A stretch of 32,135 bases of DNA. It comes from an uncultured Clostridia bacterium (GTDB taxonomy: Bacteria; Bacillota; Clostridia; Oscillospirales; Ruminococcaceae). Numbering within the stretch: position 1 is the first letter of the stretch; each line of letters opens with the position of its first letter. A program made the translations under genes and the position numbers. A model generated the notes under the pieces. That model saw nothing but the letters and a program-made list of their open reading frames with translations, was not told the origin of the DNA and made no database searches. This document shows positions 24,949 through 32,135 of the stretch, piece by piece. The DNA is taken from positions 1 to 32,135 of the forward strand of contig CANQTP010000029.1 in assembly GCA_947626755.1 (NCBI GenBank), given 5' to 3'.

Positions 24949-25812
24949 TTATTTCCCCTTGAAAAACGCTCCCACAAGTTTCGGACCTGCGTTTGCGGCA
25001 ATTACTCCGCCTATGCGGAAAGACATCTCGGGCGGATAGCCGAGCTTTTTGGTAAGTTCCTTTGCAAGCTCCCGCTCTGCGTCCTCAAAATATCCGTAAA
25101 CCAAGCAGTATGGCGTTTTTGGGATTATCCTGTCGGCGGTGATCTCCACCACTTTCGGGATAATTGCCTTGTCTCCGCGGACTTTCGCATCGGTGGAGGA
25201 AATTCCGCCCTTTATTTCAATTACAGGACGCAGTCCCATAAGTTCGCCCACAAAAGCGGCGGCAGTGCTTACACGTCCCGAACGCTTTACAAATTCCAGC
25301 GAATAACAGCCGAAATGCACTTCCGCGCAGGAAAGCCAGTCCTGCATATAAGCGATGGCTTCATCAGCGGACGCGCCATTTTCGATCTTTTCGGCGGCTT
25401 TTATAAGCGGGAATCCGTAAACTCCCGTGTAGTTCCCCGAATCAATAACGTGGACTTTGTATTTTCCTTCGGCTTCGGGGTTGTTTTCAAAGAAATTCTT
25501 TACCGCCATTACAGCGTTGTTGTAGGTGTTTGAACCGAGAGACGCAATAGCAACGTATATAAGGTCGCTGTAACCCTGTTCGTAATATTCCTTGTAAAGT
25601 TCCTCAAATTCAAACGCCGTTATCTGCGCATGGGTAGGGAAGTCCTTGGAATTGATTATCATGTCATAATATTCCATATAGTCGTAGTCACGGTCAAAGA
25701 AAGACTTTTCACCTAAAGTAATGGGAAATCTCAGTATGCGTATGTCATACTTTTCCTCATATTCCTTGGGAATATCGGACGCCGAGTCGGTCATAAGCTT
25801 GATCTTGCTCAT
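24949..25812 (-). CDS. DegV family fatty-acid-binding protein
   Basis: 287 residues of the DegV family. The start reads IKLMTDSASDIPKEYEEKYDIRILRFPITLG, FPTHAQIT is the lipid-head-group motif, and FVKRSGRVSTAAAFVGELMGLRPVIEI is the central signature. DegV proteins bind fatty acids, and FakB relatives present them to fatty acid kinase FakA; no fakA is in the window. It is the last gene of the minus-strand operon, 21 bp after trmL, with GAAAGGAA before the start. Confidence 0.95.
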   Translation of the reverse strand: MSKIKLMTDSASDIPKEYEEKYDIRILRFPITLGEKSFFDRDYDYMEYYDMIINSKDFPTHAQITAFEFEELYKEYYEQGYSDLIYVAIASLGSNTYNNAVMAVKNFFENNPEAEGKYKVHVIDSGNYTGVYGFPLIKAAEKIENGASADEAIAYMQDWLSCAEVHFGCYSLEFVKRSGRVSTAAAFVGELMGLRPVIEIKGGISSTDAKVRGDKAIIPKVVEITADRIIPKTPYCLVYGYFEDAERELAKELTKKLGYPPEMSFRIGGVIAANAGPKLVGAFFKGK

Positions 25813-25833
25813 TGTTGTTCATTCCTTTCAAAA

Positions 25834-26334
25834 TTAGTTCCATCTGTATTGTGTTAATTGTCCCTCCGAAGCAAGGTCGGGGAAATCCCACTGCCGCAGG
25901 GCTTCATAGACCGCAATTGCCACGGAATTTGATAAATTAAGGCTTCTCAGCCTTGGGCGCATGGGTATACGCAGACAGCTTTCCCTGTTCCGTACAAGCA
26001 GGGATTCGGGAAGTCCCGCATCTTCTCTTCCGAAAACAAGGTAGCTGTTGTTTGGAAATTTCACATCGCTGTATGTGTTAAGCCCCTTTGTAGTGAAATA
26101 GTAGAAATTTCCGTCTTTGTTTCTTGTGAAAAAATCTTCAAGACCGTCATAATATGTAATGTCAAGTTCGTGCCAGTAGTCCAACCCGGCACGTTTCAGA
26201 TTCTTGTCGCTGACCTCAAAACCCAACGGTTTAACAAGGTGAAGTCTTGCTCCGGTAACGGCGCAGGTACGGGCAATATTACCTGTGTTCTGTGGGATCT
26301 GAGGCTCAACGAGGACAATGTTTAAATTGTAAAT
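25834..26334 (-). CDS. trmL: tRNA (cytidine(34)-2'-O)-methyltransferase TrmL
   Basis: A SPOUT methyltransferase modifying the wobble base of tRNA-Leu species. The C-terminal knot motifs are clear: LVFGREDAGLP and RIPMRPRLRSLNLSNSVAIAVYEALRQ. The frame continues upstream of the first ATG (26226) with NIVLVEPQIPQNTGNIARTCA, the conserved family N-terminus, so the gene must start before any ATG, GTG or TTG. AAGGAG (26348-26343) lies 8 nt before ATT at 26334, which gives about 166 residues, the normal length. An ATT start is therefore the simplest reading; a sequencing error is the alternative. The upstream stop codon belongs to the kinase gene, only 12 bp away. Confidence 0.88.
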   Translation of the reverse strand: MYNLNIVLVEPQIPQNTGNIARTCAVTGARLHLVKPLGFEVSDKNLKRAGLDYWHELDITYYDGLEDFFTRNKDGNFYYFTTKGLNTYSDVKFPNNSYLVFGREDAGLPESLLVRNRESCLRIPMRPRLRSLNLSNSVAIAVYEALRQWDFPDLASEGQLTQYRWN

Positions 26335-26346
26335 ATCAAGCGCTCC

Positions 26347-27207
26347 TTACATTTGTTCATAATCGCAAAGAGTGGGGTTTTCTATAAGAAAATTCAGGCA
26401 GCGTTCCAGCATAATGCCGTCGCGGACATCGGTTGAATAGCTGTAAGTCGTCTTTATGGCAAATTCCAGAAATGCCGTTGCGCGGTTCATTGCAATAGGG
26501 AGACTGTCTCCGCGGAGAATAGAGCCTGTCAGCACGGAAGCAAAAACATCGCCTGTTCCGGGATAACTTGCGCTTATAAGATTGTAGGGAACGCGCCAGA
26601 ACTTGCTGTGTTCACGGTCGTAGCCGACGTTGTAAGCCTTACCGTCGGAGAAAACGCTGGTTATGACTACAATATCGGGACCAAGTTCCGAAAGACGGAC
26701 AAGATAGCTTTTTATCTTCTGCATGGTAACATCGGGTTGATTGGGGTCTTCCCCTAAAAGCATTGCCGCTTCGGTGATATTTGGGGTAATTATATCCGCG
26801 ATGGCGGCTAATTCACCCATTCTGGAACGGAGTTCGGAAGTGCAGGTCTTGTATGGTTTGCCGTTATCAGCCATGACAGGATCTACTACTTTCAGGGAAT
26901 TTTTGTAATACTCAAAAAATTCCAGACAGTGGTCTATCTGCTCTTTTGAAGCAAGGAAACCGCTGTAAACGCAGTCAAACTTGTAGTCGAGCCGCTTGTA
27001 ATGTTCCAGAGCGGAGGGGATATAGTCGGTAAGATCCCGCAGGACAACATCTCCGAAACCTCCCGTATGGGTAGAAAGTATCGCCGTGGGAACGGGACAG
27101 ACCTGTATTCCCTGCGCGGACATTGTGGGCAGTATCACCGAAAGGGAACATCGTCCCACTCCGGACAGGTCGTGAATTGCCGCAACTGTTGCGGGCTTCC
27201 GGTACAT
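26347..27207 (-). CDS. Pyridoxal/pyridoxamine kinase (PdxY/PdxK-like)
   Basis: 286 residues of the ribokinase family, PLP-salvage branch. AIHDLSGVGRCSLSVILPTMSAQGIQ near the start, VVDPVMADNGKPY and the anion-hole motif PGTGD (216-220, catalytic Asp220) are visible. It phosphorylates pyridoxal or pyridoxamine. The N-terminus with HDLSGVGRCS is that of the Clostridia pyridoxamine-kinase group. AAAGGAAG precedes the ATG. It sits between the DinB-like gene and trmL in the minus-strand operon. Confidence 0.93.
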   Translation of the reverse strand: MYRKPATVAAIHDLSGVGRCSLSVILPTMSAQGIQVCPVPTAILSTHTGGFGDVVLRDLTDYIPSALEHYKRLDYKFDCVYSGFLASKEQIDHCLEFFEYYKNSLKVVDPVMADNGKPYKTCTSELRSRMGELAAIADIITPNITEAAMLLGEDPNQPDVTMQKIKSYLVRLSELGPDIVVITSVFSDGKAYNVGYDREHSKFWRVPYNLISASYPGTGDVFASVLTGSILRGDSLPIAMNRATAFLEFAIKTTYSYSTDVRDGIMLERCLNFLIENPTLCDYEQM

Positions 27208-27225
27208 ATAGAAACTTCCTTTCAG

Positions 27226-27729
27226 TTATTCATCGTAAAGATCGTTGTCAAGTCTGCTCATACTGTTGCTGTCTCCCACATATATGGGAAATTTTCCTGT
27301 TTTTTCAATGGTAAGACCGTTTATCATTCCCGTATGAAAAGAAATGTGCCTGAATTGCCGAAGTACAAGTTCAAGTCGGGTATAGGGGCAATTTTCCGGC
27401 TTTTCGGAAAGCATTTCATCGGTAAGGCTGTCCATAAACTGTAAAGTTTTATCCTTTACAGCATATAAGTAGTCAAGAAGTTCCTTGTCACTTAATTGAG
27501 CAGAACAGGGAATATCGGGGTTGTCCATACCGTTTTCGTGAAATTTTGGTTCATCATAGACGAATGGGTCAAAAAACCACTTGTCCGCAGAGTGTATAGT
27601 GTGATAAACATATCTCCATGCAGGAGAACCGCATACAAGAGCATTGCGGTCATAAGTCTTTATGGCAGTTTCAAGATTTACAAAATTAGGAAAAAGCTGT
27701 TCTTTAATTATATTGCATAGTGTATTCAT
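27226..27729 (-). CDS. DinB-like domain protein
   Basis: About 167 residues of a DinB/YfiT-like four-helix protein. The histidines expected for the metal site occur in WRYVYHTIHSADKW and RQFRHISFHTGM. I take the ATG at 27729, 10 nt after AAGGA; the ATG at 27738 is only 1 nt from that site. Members are often thiol transferases or stress proteins, and this one has no assignable substrate. It lies 18 bp after the antiporter stop and 18 bp before the kinase start. Confidence 0.8.
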   Translation of the reverse strand: MNTLCNIIKEQLFPNFVNLETAIKTYDRNALVCGSPAWRYVYHTIHSADKWFFDPFVYDEPKFHENGMDNPDIPCSAQLSDKELLDYLYAVKDKTLQFMDSLTDEMLSEKPENCPYTRLELVLRQFRHISFHTGMINGLTIEKTGKFPIYVGDSNSMSRLDNDLYDE

Positions 27730-27747
27730 AATTATCATTTCCTTATA

Positions 27748-28728
27748 TCAGTATTCTCTTGCTATCGCAAACGCCATATATCCCACATAGAAAAGGCAAA
27801 GTATGATCCCCTCTATGCGGTTGACATTTTTCTTTGTTGTGCAGAAAATATATGCAATTATCGAGACTGCAATGAGAATGAGCATATCCGTCATAGCCTT
27901 TGAGTCTATATTTGCGATCGGGGTAATGACTGCGGAAGCGGAGAGAACGAACAGTATATTGAAGATGTTGGAGCCTACGACATTTCCCACGGCGATGTCG
28001 CTTTCGCCTTTGCGGGCAGCCATAATGCTTGTTACAAGTTCGGGAAGGGAAGTTCCCACCGCAACTATTGTAAGCCCCACAAGTGTTTCGCTCATTCCGA
28101 ATCCGAGGGCAATTTCCTTTGCGCTGTCAACAACAAGTTCGCCGCCTATGACAATTCCCGCAAGACCGCCTATTGTGAAAAGAATACTGAGCCCTATTCC
28201 GTACTTGGGCTTTTCCTCTTCCTCGGCAGTGCCGTTGGCAAGCTTTTCCTTTCGCGATGCAAGAGCGGAAGATATTACATTAAAAAGGAATATTGCCATG
28301 AAAACAAGCATTATTACGGCATCGTTCCGCGCAATGGTGTTTGCCTGACCGTTGCCGAAGAAAACGTCAAATGACATGACCGCAAGGACAAATGTTGCAA
28401 TAAGCATGAAAGGATAGTCCGACTTTAAGATCTGTTTCTGAATGTTTATAGGTCTTATTGCCGCGCTTACTCCCATTACCACAAGCAGGTTGAACATATT
28501 GGAGCCGATGACATTTCCCACGGCGATGTCGTTTGAACCGTCTATTCCCGCGATAATGCTTACGGCGGCTTCGGGGGCGCTTGTGCCGAAGGCTACTATG
28601 GTAAGACCTATCACAATGGACGGGATTTTCAGGAATTTTGCAATGGACGAGCTTCCGTCAACAAACACGTCCGCGCCTTTAACGAGCAGGACAAAGCCTA
28701 TTATCAATAATACAAATTCAAGAACCAT
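27748..28728 (-). CDS. Calcium/sodium antiporter, CaCA superfamily (YrbG-like)
   Basis: 326 residues with about ten membrane helices. Both alpha-repeats are present: GTSAPE (48-53) with GNVIGSNMFN, and GTSLPE (225-230) with GNVVGSNIFN, the ion-binding core of CaCA exchangers. A charged cytoplasmic loop at about 157-178 separates the halves. It is the first gene of the minus-strand operon. The ribosome site AAAGGAG (28757-28763) lies 28 nt before ATG 28728; an in-frame CTG at 28749 (7-nt spacing) would add MPGRKKI. The true start is therefore uncertain. Confidence 0.92.
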   Translation of the reverse strand: MVLEFVLLIIGFVLLVKGADVFVDGSSSIAKFLKIPSIVIGLTIVAFGTSAPEAAVSIIAGIDGSNDIAVGNVIGSNMFNLLVVMGVSAAIRPINIQKQILKSDYPFMLIATFVLAVMSFDVFFGNGQANTIARNDAVIMLVFMAIFLFNVISSALASRKEKLANGTAEEEEKPKYGIGLSILFTIGGLAGIVIGGELVVDSAKEIALGFGMSETLVGLTIVAVGTSLPELVTSIMAARKGESDIAVGNVVGSNIFNILFVLSASAVITPIANIDSKAMTDMLILIAVSIIAYIFCTTKKNVNRIEGIILCLFYVGYMAFAIAREY

Positions 28729-28783
28729 GATTTTTTTACGACCCGGCAGAATGCCGCTCCTTTCAAAAAAATCTCCAAACTAT

Positions 28784-28812
28784 ATAATAACATATAATAT
28801 TTCCCATGTCAA
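28784..28812 (-). promoter_or_regulatory. SigA-type promoter for the minus-strand operon
   Basis: Reading the minus strand: TTGACA (28812-28807), 17-bp spacer, TATTAT (28789-28784), with TGT before the -10. It drives the antiporter gene and the four genes behind it. Confidence 0.85.
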
Positions 28813-28904
28813 TTGCAGTTAAACAAATTTTTGCTGATGTTTTTTTAAAAAATTGTTATGACCCGTGTCTGACGGAAGTCTTTGGTATTTTGGCATTTTG
28901 GGTA

Positions 28905-28933
28905 TTGAAATATGCGGGATAATGTGGTATAAT
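28905..28933 (+). promoter_or_regulatory. SigA-type promoter for the dehydrogenase-proBA operon
   Basis: TTGAAA (28905-28910), 17-bp spacer, TATAAT (28928-28933). The -35 is 93 bp from the divergent minus-strand -35, so the two operons share one regulatory region. Confidence 0.88.
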
Positions 28934-28969
28934 AGTAATGTTGATTTTTCAAAAAGGAGAAGAAAAGTT

Positions 28970-29917
28970 ATGAAAATTGCCATACTGGAAGCTAAAACAG
29001 TATCCAAAGGCGATGTTTCCTTTGAAGAAATATATAAGCTGGGCGATGTAAAGGAATTCCCCCTTACGCCTGTTGAAAGGATAACCGAAAATGTGGGGGA
29101 CGCGGAAGCCGTTCTCTGCAACAAAACGCCGTTCACAAGGGAAGTTCTGAAAGCTTGTCCGAACCTGAAATATATAGGTCTCTGCGCTACGGGGTATAAT
29201 AATATCGACCTTGAGACCTGTAAGGAACTGGGCATAACCGTTTCAAACGTTCCCGCCTATTCCACGGCGGCGGTGGCACAGCAGGTTTTCTCGTTTATAC
29301 TGTATTTTGCGGGGAAAACTTCCAAGTACGCGGAATTTGTGCAAAACGGCGGCTGGATACGCTCGGAGACCTTTTCCGACTTTGTTTTCCCGATAACCGA
29401 ACTTGCAGGGAAAACTATAGGAATTATCGGTTACGGCTCTATAGGCAGGAAAGTTGCGGCAATTGCACAGGCGTTTGACATGAAAGTCATTGTAAACACC
29501 CGCACGGCAAAACAGGACAGCTCGGTGAAGTTTGTCGATCTGAAAGAACTTTTCCGCGAATCGGATTTCATAACCGCGCATTGCCCCCTTACGGAAATTA
29601 CCAACGGCATGATAAACAAAAGCGTTCTTGACCTTTGCAAGCCCTCCTGCATTATCATAAACACCAGCAGGGGCGCGGTGGTGAACGAAGCGGACCTTGC
29701 GGAGGCTCTTAACAGCGGAAAAATTGCAGGGGCGGCGTTAGATGTTCTCTGCGAAGAACCCATGTCTGAAAATACTCCGCTCCGTGATGCAAAGAACTGC
29801 ATTATCACTCCCCATATCGCATGGGCGGCTCTGGAGACACGCAGACGTCTTGTGAAAACTGTTGCGGAAAACCTGAAAGCATTTATTGACGGAAACCCGA
29901 TAAATACTGTTATATAA
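28970..29917 (+). CDS. D-2-hydroxyacid dehydrogenase (glycerate dehydrogenase-like)
   Basis: 315 residues from ATG 28970, preceded by AAAGGAG. A longer in-frame start at 28865 would lie upstream of the promoter and is rejected. NAD-binding IGIIGYGSIGRKVAAIAQ, the catalytic-region NTSRGAVVNEADLAEAL (Arg is in the preceding segment) and the active-site His in TPHIAWAALETRRRL are typical of the HprA/glycerate-dehydrogenase branch. The substrate (hydroxypyruvate or another 2-oxoacid) is not certain. It heads an operon with proB and proA, an unusual grouping worth noting. Confidence 0.92.
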   Translation: MKIAILEAKTVSKGDVSFEEIYKLGDVKEFPLTPVERITENVGDAEAVLCNKTPFTREVLKACPNLKYIGLCATGYNNIDLETCKELGITVSNVPAYSTAAVAQQVFSFILYFAGKTSKYAEFVQNGGWIRSETFSDFVFPITELAGKTIGIIGYGSIGRKVAAIAQAFDMKVIVNTRTAKQDSSVKFVDLKELFRESDFITAHCPLTEITNGMINKSVLDLCKPSCIIINTSRGAVVNEADLAEALNSGKIAGAALDVLCEEPMSENTPLRDAKNCIITPHIAWAALETRRRLVKTVAENLKAFIDGNPINTVI

Positions 29918-29934
29918 TGAAAGGAAAATTTTGT

Positions 29935-30723
29935 ATGTTTGATATAAACGAAAAAAAGAGGATAGTCGTAAAGGTGGGAACTTCCACACTTACGCATAAA
30001 ACGGGCAGACTCAATATCCGCCGCGTTGAAAAGCTGGTAAAAGTACTTGCGGACATTCACAACAGCGGAAAGGATATAATACTTGTTTCTTCGGGAGCGA
30101 TCGGCTTGGGAATGTCCAAAATGAGCCTTACCGAACGTCCCAAGGACACACCTATGAAGCAAGCCTGTGCCGCTGTGGGACAGTGCGAGCTTATGTATAT
30201 GTACGACAAGCTTTTCGGGGAACACAACATCACCGTTGCACAGATACTTCTTACAAGATATATTCTTGACACTCCCCGCAAAAACAATGTTGTAAACACT
30301 TTCGAGAAACTTCTTGACCATAATGTAATTCCCGTTGTAAACGAGAACGACACCGTTGCCATTGACGAGCTGGAACTTGAACTTGGCGAGAACGACAGTC
30401 TTGCGGCGCACGTCGGGATAATCAGCCGAGCGGATATGCTTATAATCCTTTCGGATATTGACGGCTTCTACAACGGAAACCCCAATGAAAATCCCGACGC
30501 GGAAGTCATTCCCGTTATAAACAAAGTTGACGACCATATACGTTCCCTTGCAGGCGGCGCGGGTTCAAAACTCGGAACGGGCGGAATGGTGACAAAACTC
30601 AACGCCGCCGAACTTGCCATGGGCGCGGGCATGGATATGGCAATTCTCAACGGAAGAAATCCCTATATTCTCTATGAATTTTTTGACGGCAAACAGGTAG
30701 GCACGGTATTTACCGAAAAGTGA
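29935..30723 (+). CDS. proB: Glutamate 5-kinase (short form, no PUA domain)
   Basis: About 262 residues from ATG 29935, which has AAGGA 9 nt upstream; ATG 29917 overlaps the upstream stop and lacks a site. The amino-acid kinase fold is clear: VVKVGTSTLT, SSGAIGLGM, NVIPVVNENDTVAIDE and GTGGMVTKLNAAELAM. It phosphorylates glutamate in the first step of proline synthesis. The C-terminal PUA domain found in many ProB proteins (about 365 aa) is absent; the stop lies soon after the kinase domain, followed at once by proA. Confidence 0.95.
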   Translation: MFDINEKKRIVVKVGTSTLTHKTGRLNIRRVEKLVKVLADIHNSGKDIILVSSGAIGLGMSKMSLTERPKDTPMKQACAAVGQCELMYMYDKLFGEHNITVAQILLTRYILDTPRKNNVVNTFEKLLDHNVIPVVNENDTVAIDELELELGENDSLAAHVGIISRADMLIILSDIDGFYNGNPNENPDAEVIPVINKVDDHIRSLAGGAGSKLGTGGMVTKLNAAELAMGAGMDMAILNGRNPYILYEFFDGKQVGTVFTEK

Positions 30724-30737
30724 ACGGAGGAACTTAT

Positions 30738-31985
30738 ATGACTTATATTGAAACTTTAGGCGCAAACGCCAAGGCTTCCGAAAAGGCTTTGCGGTGCGCT
30801 TCCACGTCCGAAAAGGACAAGGCTCTTTCTGCAATTGCGGAAGCGCTTGAAAACAGAACGGAAGAGATACTTTCCGCCAATGAAAAAGACCTTGCGGCGG
30901 CTGAGGAAAACGGAATGTCCGCGGCTATGCAGGACCGTCTCCGCCTTACCAAAGAACGTATAAAAGGCATTTCGGACGGTGTCCGTGACGTTATCAAACT
31001 TGACGACCCCATCGGTTCGGCGGATTCCGGTTCGGTTCGCCCCAACGGTATGCGGATAACGAAAGTACGCGTTCCGCTTGGGGTAATAGGCATAATTTTT
31101 GAATCCCGCCCAAATGTTACCGTTGATGCGGCTGTTCTATGTCTCAAAGCGGGAAATGTTGTAATTCTCCGCGGCGGAAAAGAAGCGTACAATTCCAACA
31201 AGACCCTTTGCAATATCATGCGCGAAGCAATAACTTCCTGCGGATTCCCCACCGATGCCATACAGTTCGTTGACGACACCACCCGCGAAGTTACCACTCA
31301 GTTTATGAAATGCAATCGTTACCTTGATGTGCTGATCCCGCGTGGCGGCGCAGGACTTATCCGAGCTGTAAAGGAAAATGCTTCCGTTCCCGTAATTGAA
31401 ACAGGGGTTGGAAACTGCCATGTATTTGTGGACGAGACTGCCGATCTTGAAATGGCTGTCAACATCGTTGACAACGGCAAGACCCAGCGTCCGTCAGTAT
31501 GCAACGCTGTAGAATCCCTGCTTGTTCACGAAAAGATCGCGGACAAGGCTCTGCCGCTTATCAAGAAACGCCTTGACGAGCATAATGTGGAATTCCGCGG
31601 CTGTGAAAAGACTGCCGCGATCCTTGGAGAATGTGTTGTTCCCGCAACGGAAGAGGATTATGCAACGGAATTCCTCGACTATATCATCTCGGTAAAAGTC
31701 GTTTCCGGCATCGACGAAGCAATTGAGCATATTTCAAAATATTCCACGGGACACAGCGAGTGCATTGTGACAAATTCCCTTGCATATGCCGAGAAATTCA
31801 AGAACGAAATTGACGCGGCGGCAGTCTATGTGAACGCTTCCACACGTTTTACCGACGGAGGAATGTTCGGTTTCGGCGCGGAGATAGGCATTTCCACACA
31901 GAAACTTCATGCCCGCGGTCCTATGGGACTGAGAGAACTTACTTCCATGAAATATCTTATTGACGGAAACGGTCAGATACGATAA
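30738..31985 (+). CDS. proA: Glutamate-5-semialdehyde dehydrogenase
   Basis: 415 residues from ATG 30738, preceded by CGGAGG at 7 nt; the 6-codon upstream extension overlaps that site. The active-site Cys255 is in QRPSVCNAVES. VPLGVIGIIFESRPNVT, RGGKEAYNSN and ETGVGNCHVFVD are family signatures. It reduces glutamyl-5-phosphate to the semialdehyde. Its proB partner lies 14 bp upstream. No proC is seen in the window, and no terminator is visible after it. Confidence 0.96.
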   Translation: MTYIETLGANAKASEKALRCASTSEKDKALSAIAEALENRTEEILSANEKDLAAAEENGMSAAMQDRLRLTKERIKGISDGVRDVIKLDDPIGSADSGSVRPNGMRITKVRVPLGVIGIIFESRPNVTVDAAVLCLKAGNVVILRGGKEAYNSNKTLCNIMREAITSCGFPTDAIQFVDDTTREVTTQFMKCNRYLDVLIPRGGAGLIRAVKENASVPVIETGVGNCHVFVDETADLEMAVNIVDNGKTQRPSVCNAVESLLVHEKIADKALPLIKKRLDEHNVEFRGCEKTAAILGECVVPATEEDYATEFLDYIISVKVVSGIDEAIEHISKYSTGHSECIVTNSLAYAEKFKNEIDAAAVYVNASTRFTDGGMFGFGAEIGISTQKLHARGPMGLRELTSMKYLIDGNGQIR

Positions 31986-32135
31986 CGAAAGGAGACCAGC
32001 TATGAAAAGTCAATAGTAAAAGAGCAGAATTAACAGAAAATTAACAAGAGACAAAAAGAGATACTCACCTAAAAAACAGGAGAGAAAATTTTTTAAATTA
32101 AAGAAGAGCAAAAGCAATATTATCTGTAAGCAGCT
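31986..32135 (+). other. A/G-rich region after proA with a four-codon ORF and an open lysine-rich frame
   Basis: A good ribosome site (AAAGGAG, 7-nt spacing) precedes ATG 32002, but the frame reads M-K-S-Q and then TAG TAA. The same frame then stays open for about 38 codons to the window edge, coding a very basic stretch (RINRKLTRDKKRYSPKKQERK). This may be a broken gene, a leader peptide or simply A/G-rich non-coding DNA. No other feature was seen here. Confidence 0.4.

Noticed and set aside
29431-30537. Antisense open frame of about 370 codons opposite the dehydrogenase and proB
   Set aside because: It spans two real genes and a start region, with no ribosome site or family resemblance.

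Overview
The window looks like a chromosomal segment from a low-to-moderate GC Bacillota, most likely a Clostridia member of the Ruminococcus/Oscillospiraceae type. This rests on AGGAGG-type ribosome sites, SigA-like promoters (TTGACA-17-TATAAT), a tig-clpP-clpX-lon-engB protein-quality block, a YerC-type TrpR-like regulator, DegV, the TIGR03960/TIGR03936 radical-SAM pair and a SpoIVFB-like M50 protease. I cannot name the species. Gene content is almost entirely housekeeping. No phage, transposase, CRISPR array, rRNA or tRNA was seen.

Layout. 1-368 has no believable gene and holds a dense run of perfect inverted repeats (83-307), the most unusual DNA structure in the window. 369-7519 is a tightly packed plus-strand run: DJ-1/PfpI protein, 5-formyl-THF cyclo-ligase, MltG, a U32 (TrhP-like) protein, a small one-TM protein, an M50 site-2 protease, and the TIGR03960/TIGR03936 pair. 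7552-8128 is the rplS unit with its own promoter, a structured leader and a terminator. 8195-12895 carries lepB, rbgA, rnhB, yraN, thrC and a metallophosphoesterase. 12949-18912 is the proteostasis block: tig, clpP, clpX, then lon with its own promoter and terminator. 18921-20790 is a three-gene insertion (unknown protein, carbon-nitrogen hydrolase, GNAT) between lon and engB. 20842-22868 is engB-lysA, and 22885-24909 is yerC, a methyltransferase and hslO.

The direction flips at a shared terminator (24914-24945). 28812-24949 is a five-gene minus-strand operon (Ca2+/Na+ antiporter, DinB-like, pyridoxal/pyridoxamine kinase, trmL, degV). It is divergent from a plus-strand operon (2-hydroxyacid dehydrogenase, proB, proA) across a 241-bp region holding two back-to-back promoters. 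The last 150 bp are A/G-rich and contain only a four-codon ORF followed by an open, lysine-rich frame.

How the genes work together: trigger factor, ClpXP, Lon and Hsp33 cover folding and proteolysis. L19, RbgA, EngB and TrmL serve ribosome assembly and tRNA modification. LepB, MltG and the M50 protease act at the envelope. ThrC, LysA and ProBA supply amino acids. The points most worth a second look are the hairpin array at the left edge, a long hairpin before clpP whose loop side can pair with the sequence next to the clpP ribosome site, an inverted repeat covering the engB -10 box, and two genes of the minus-strand operon whose best ribosome sites point to non-canonical start codons (ATT for trmL, perhaps CTG for the antiporter).
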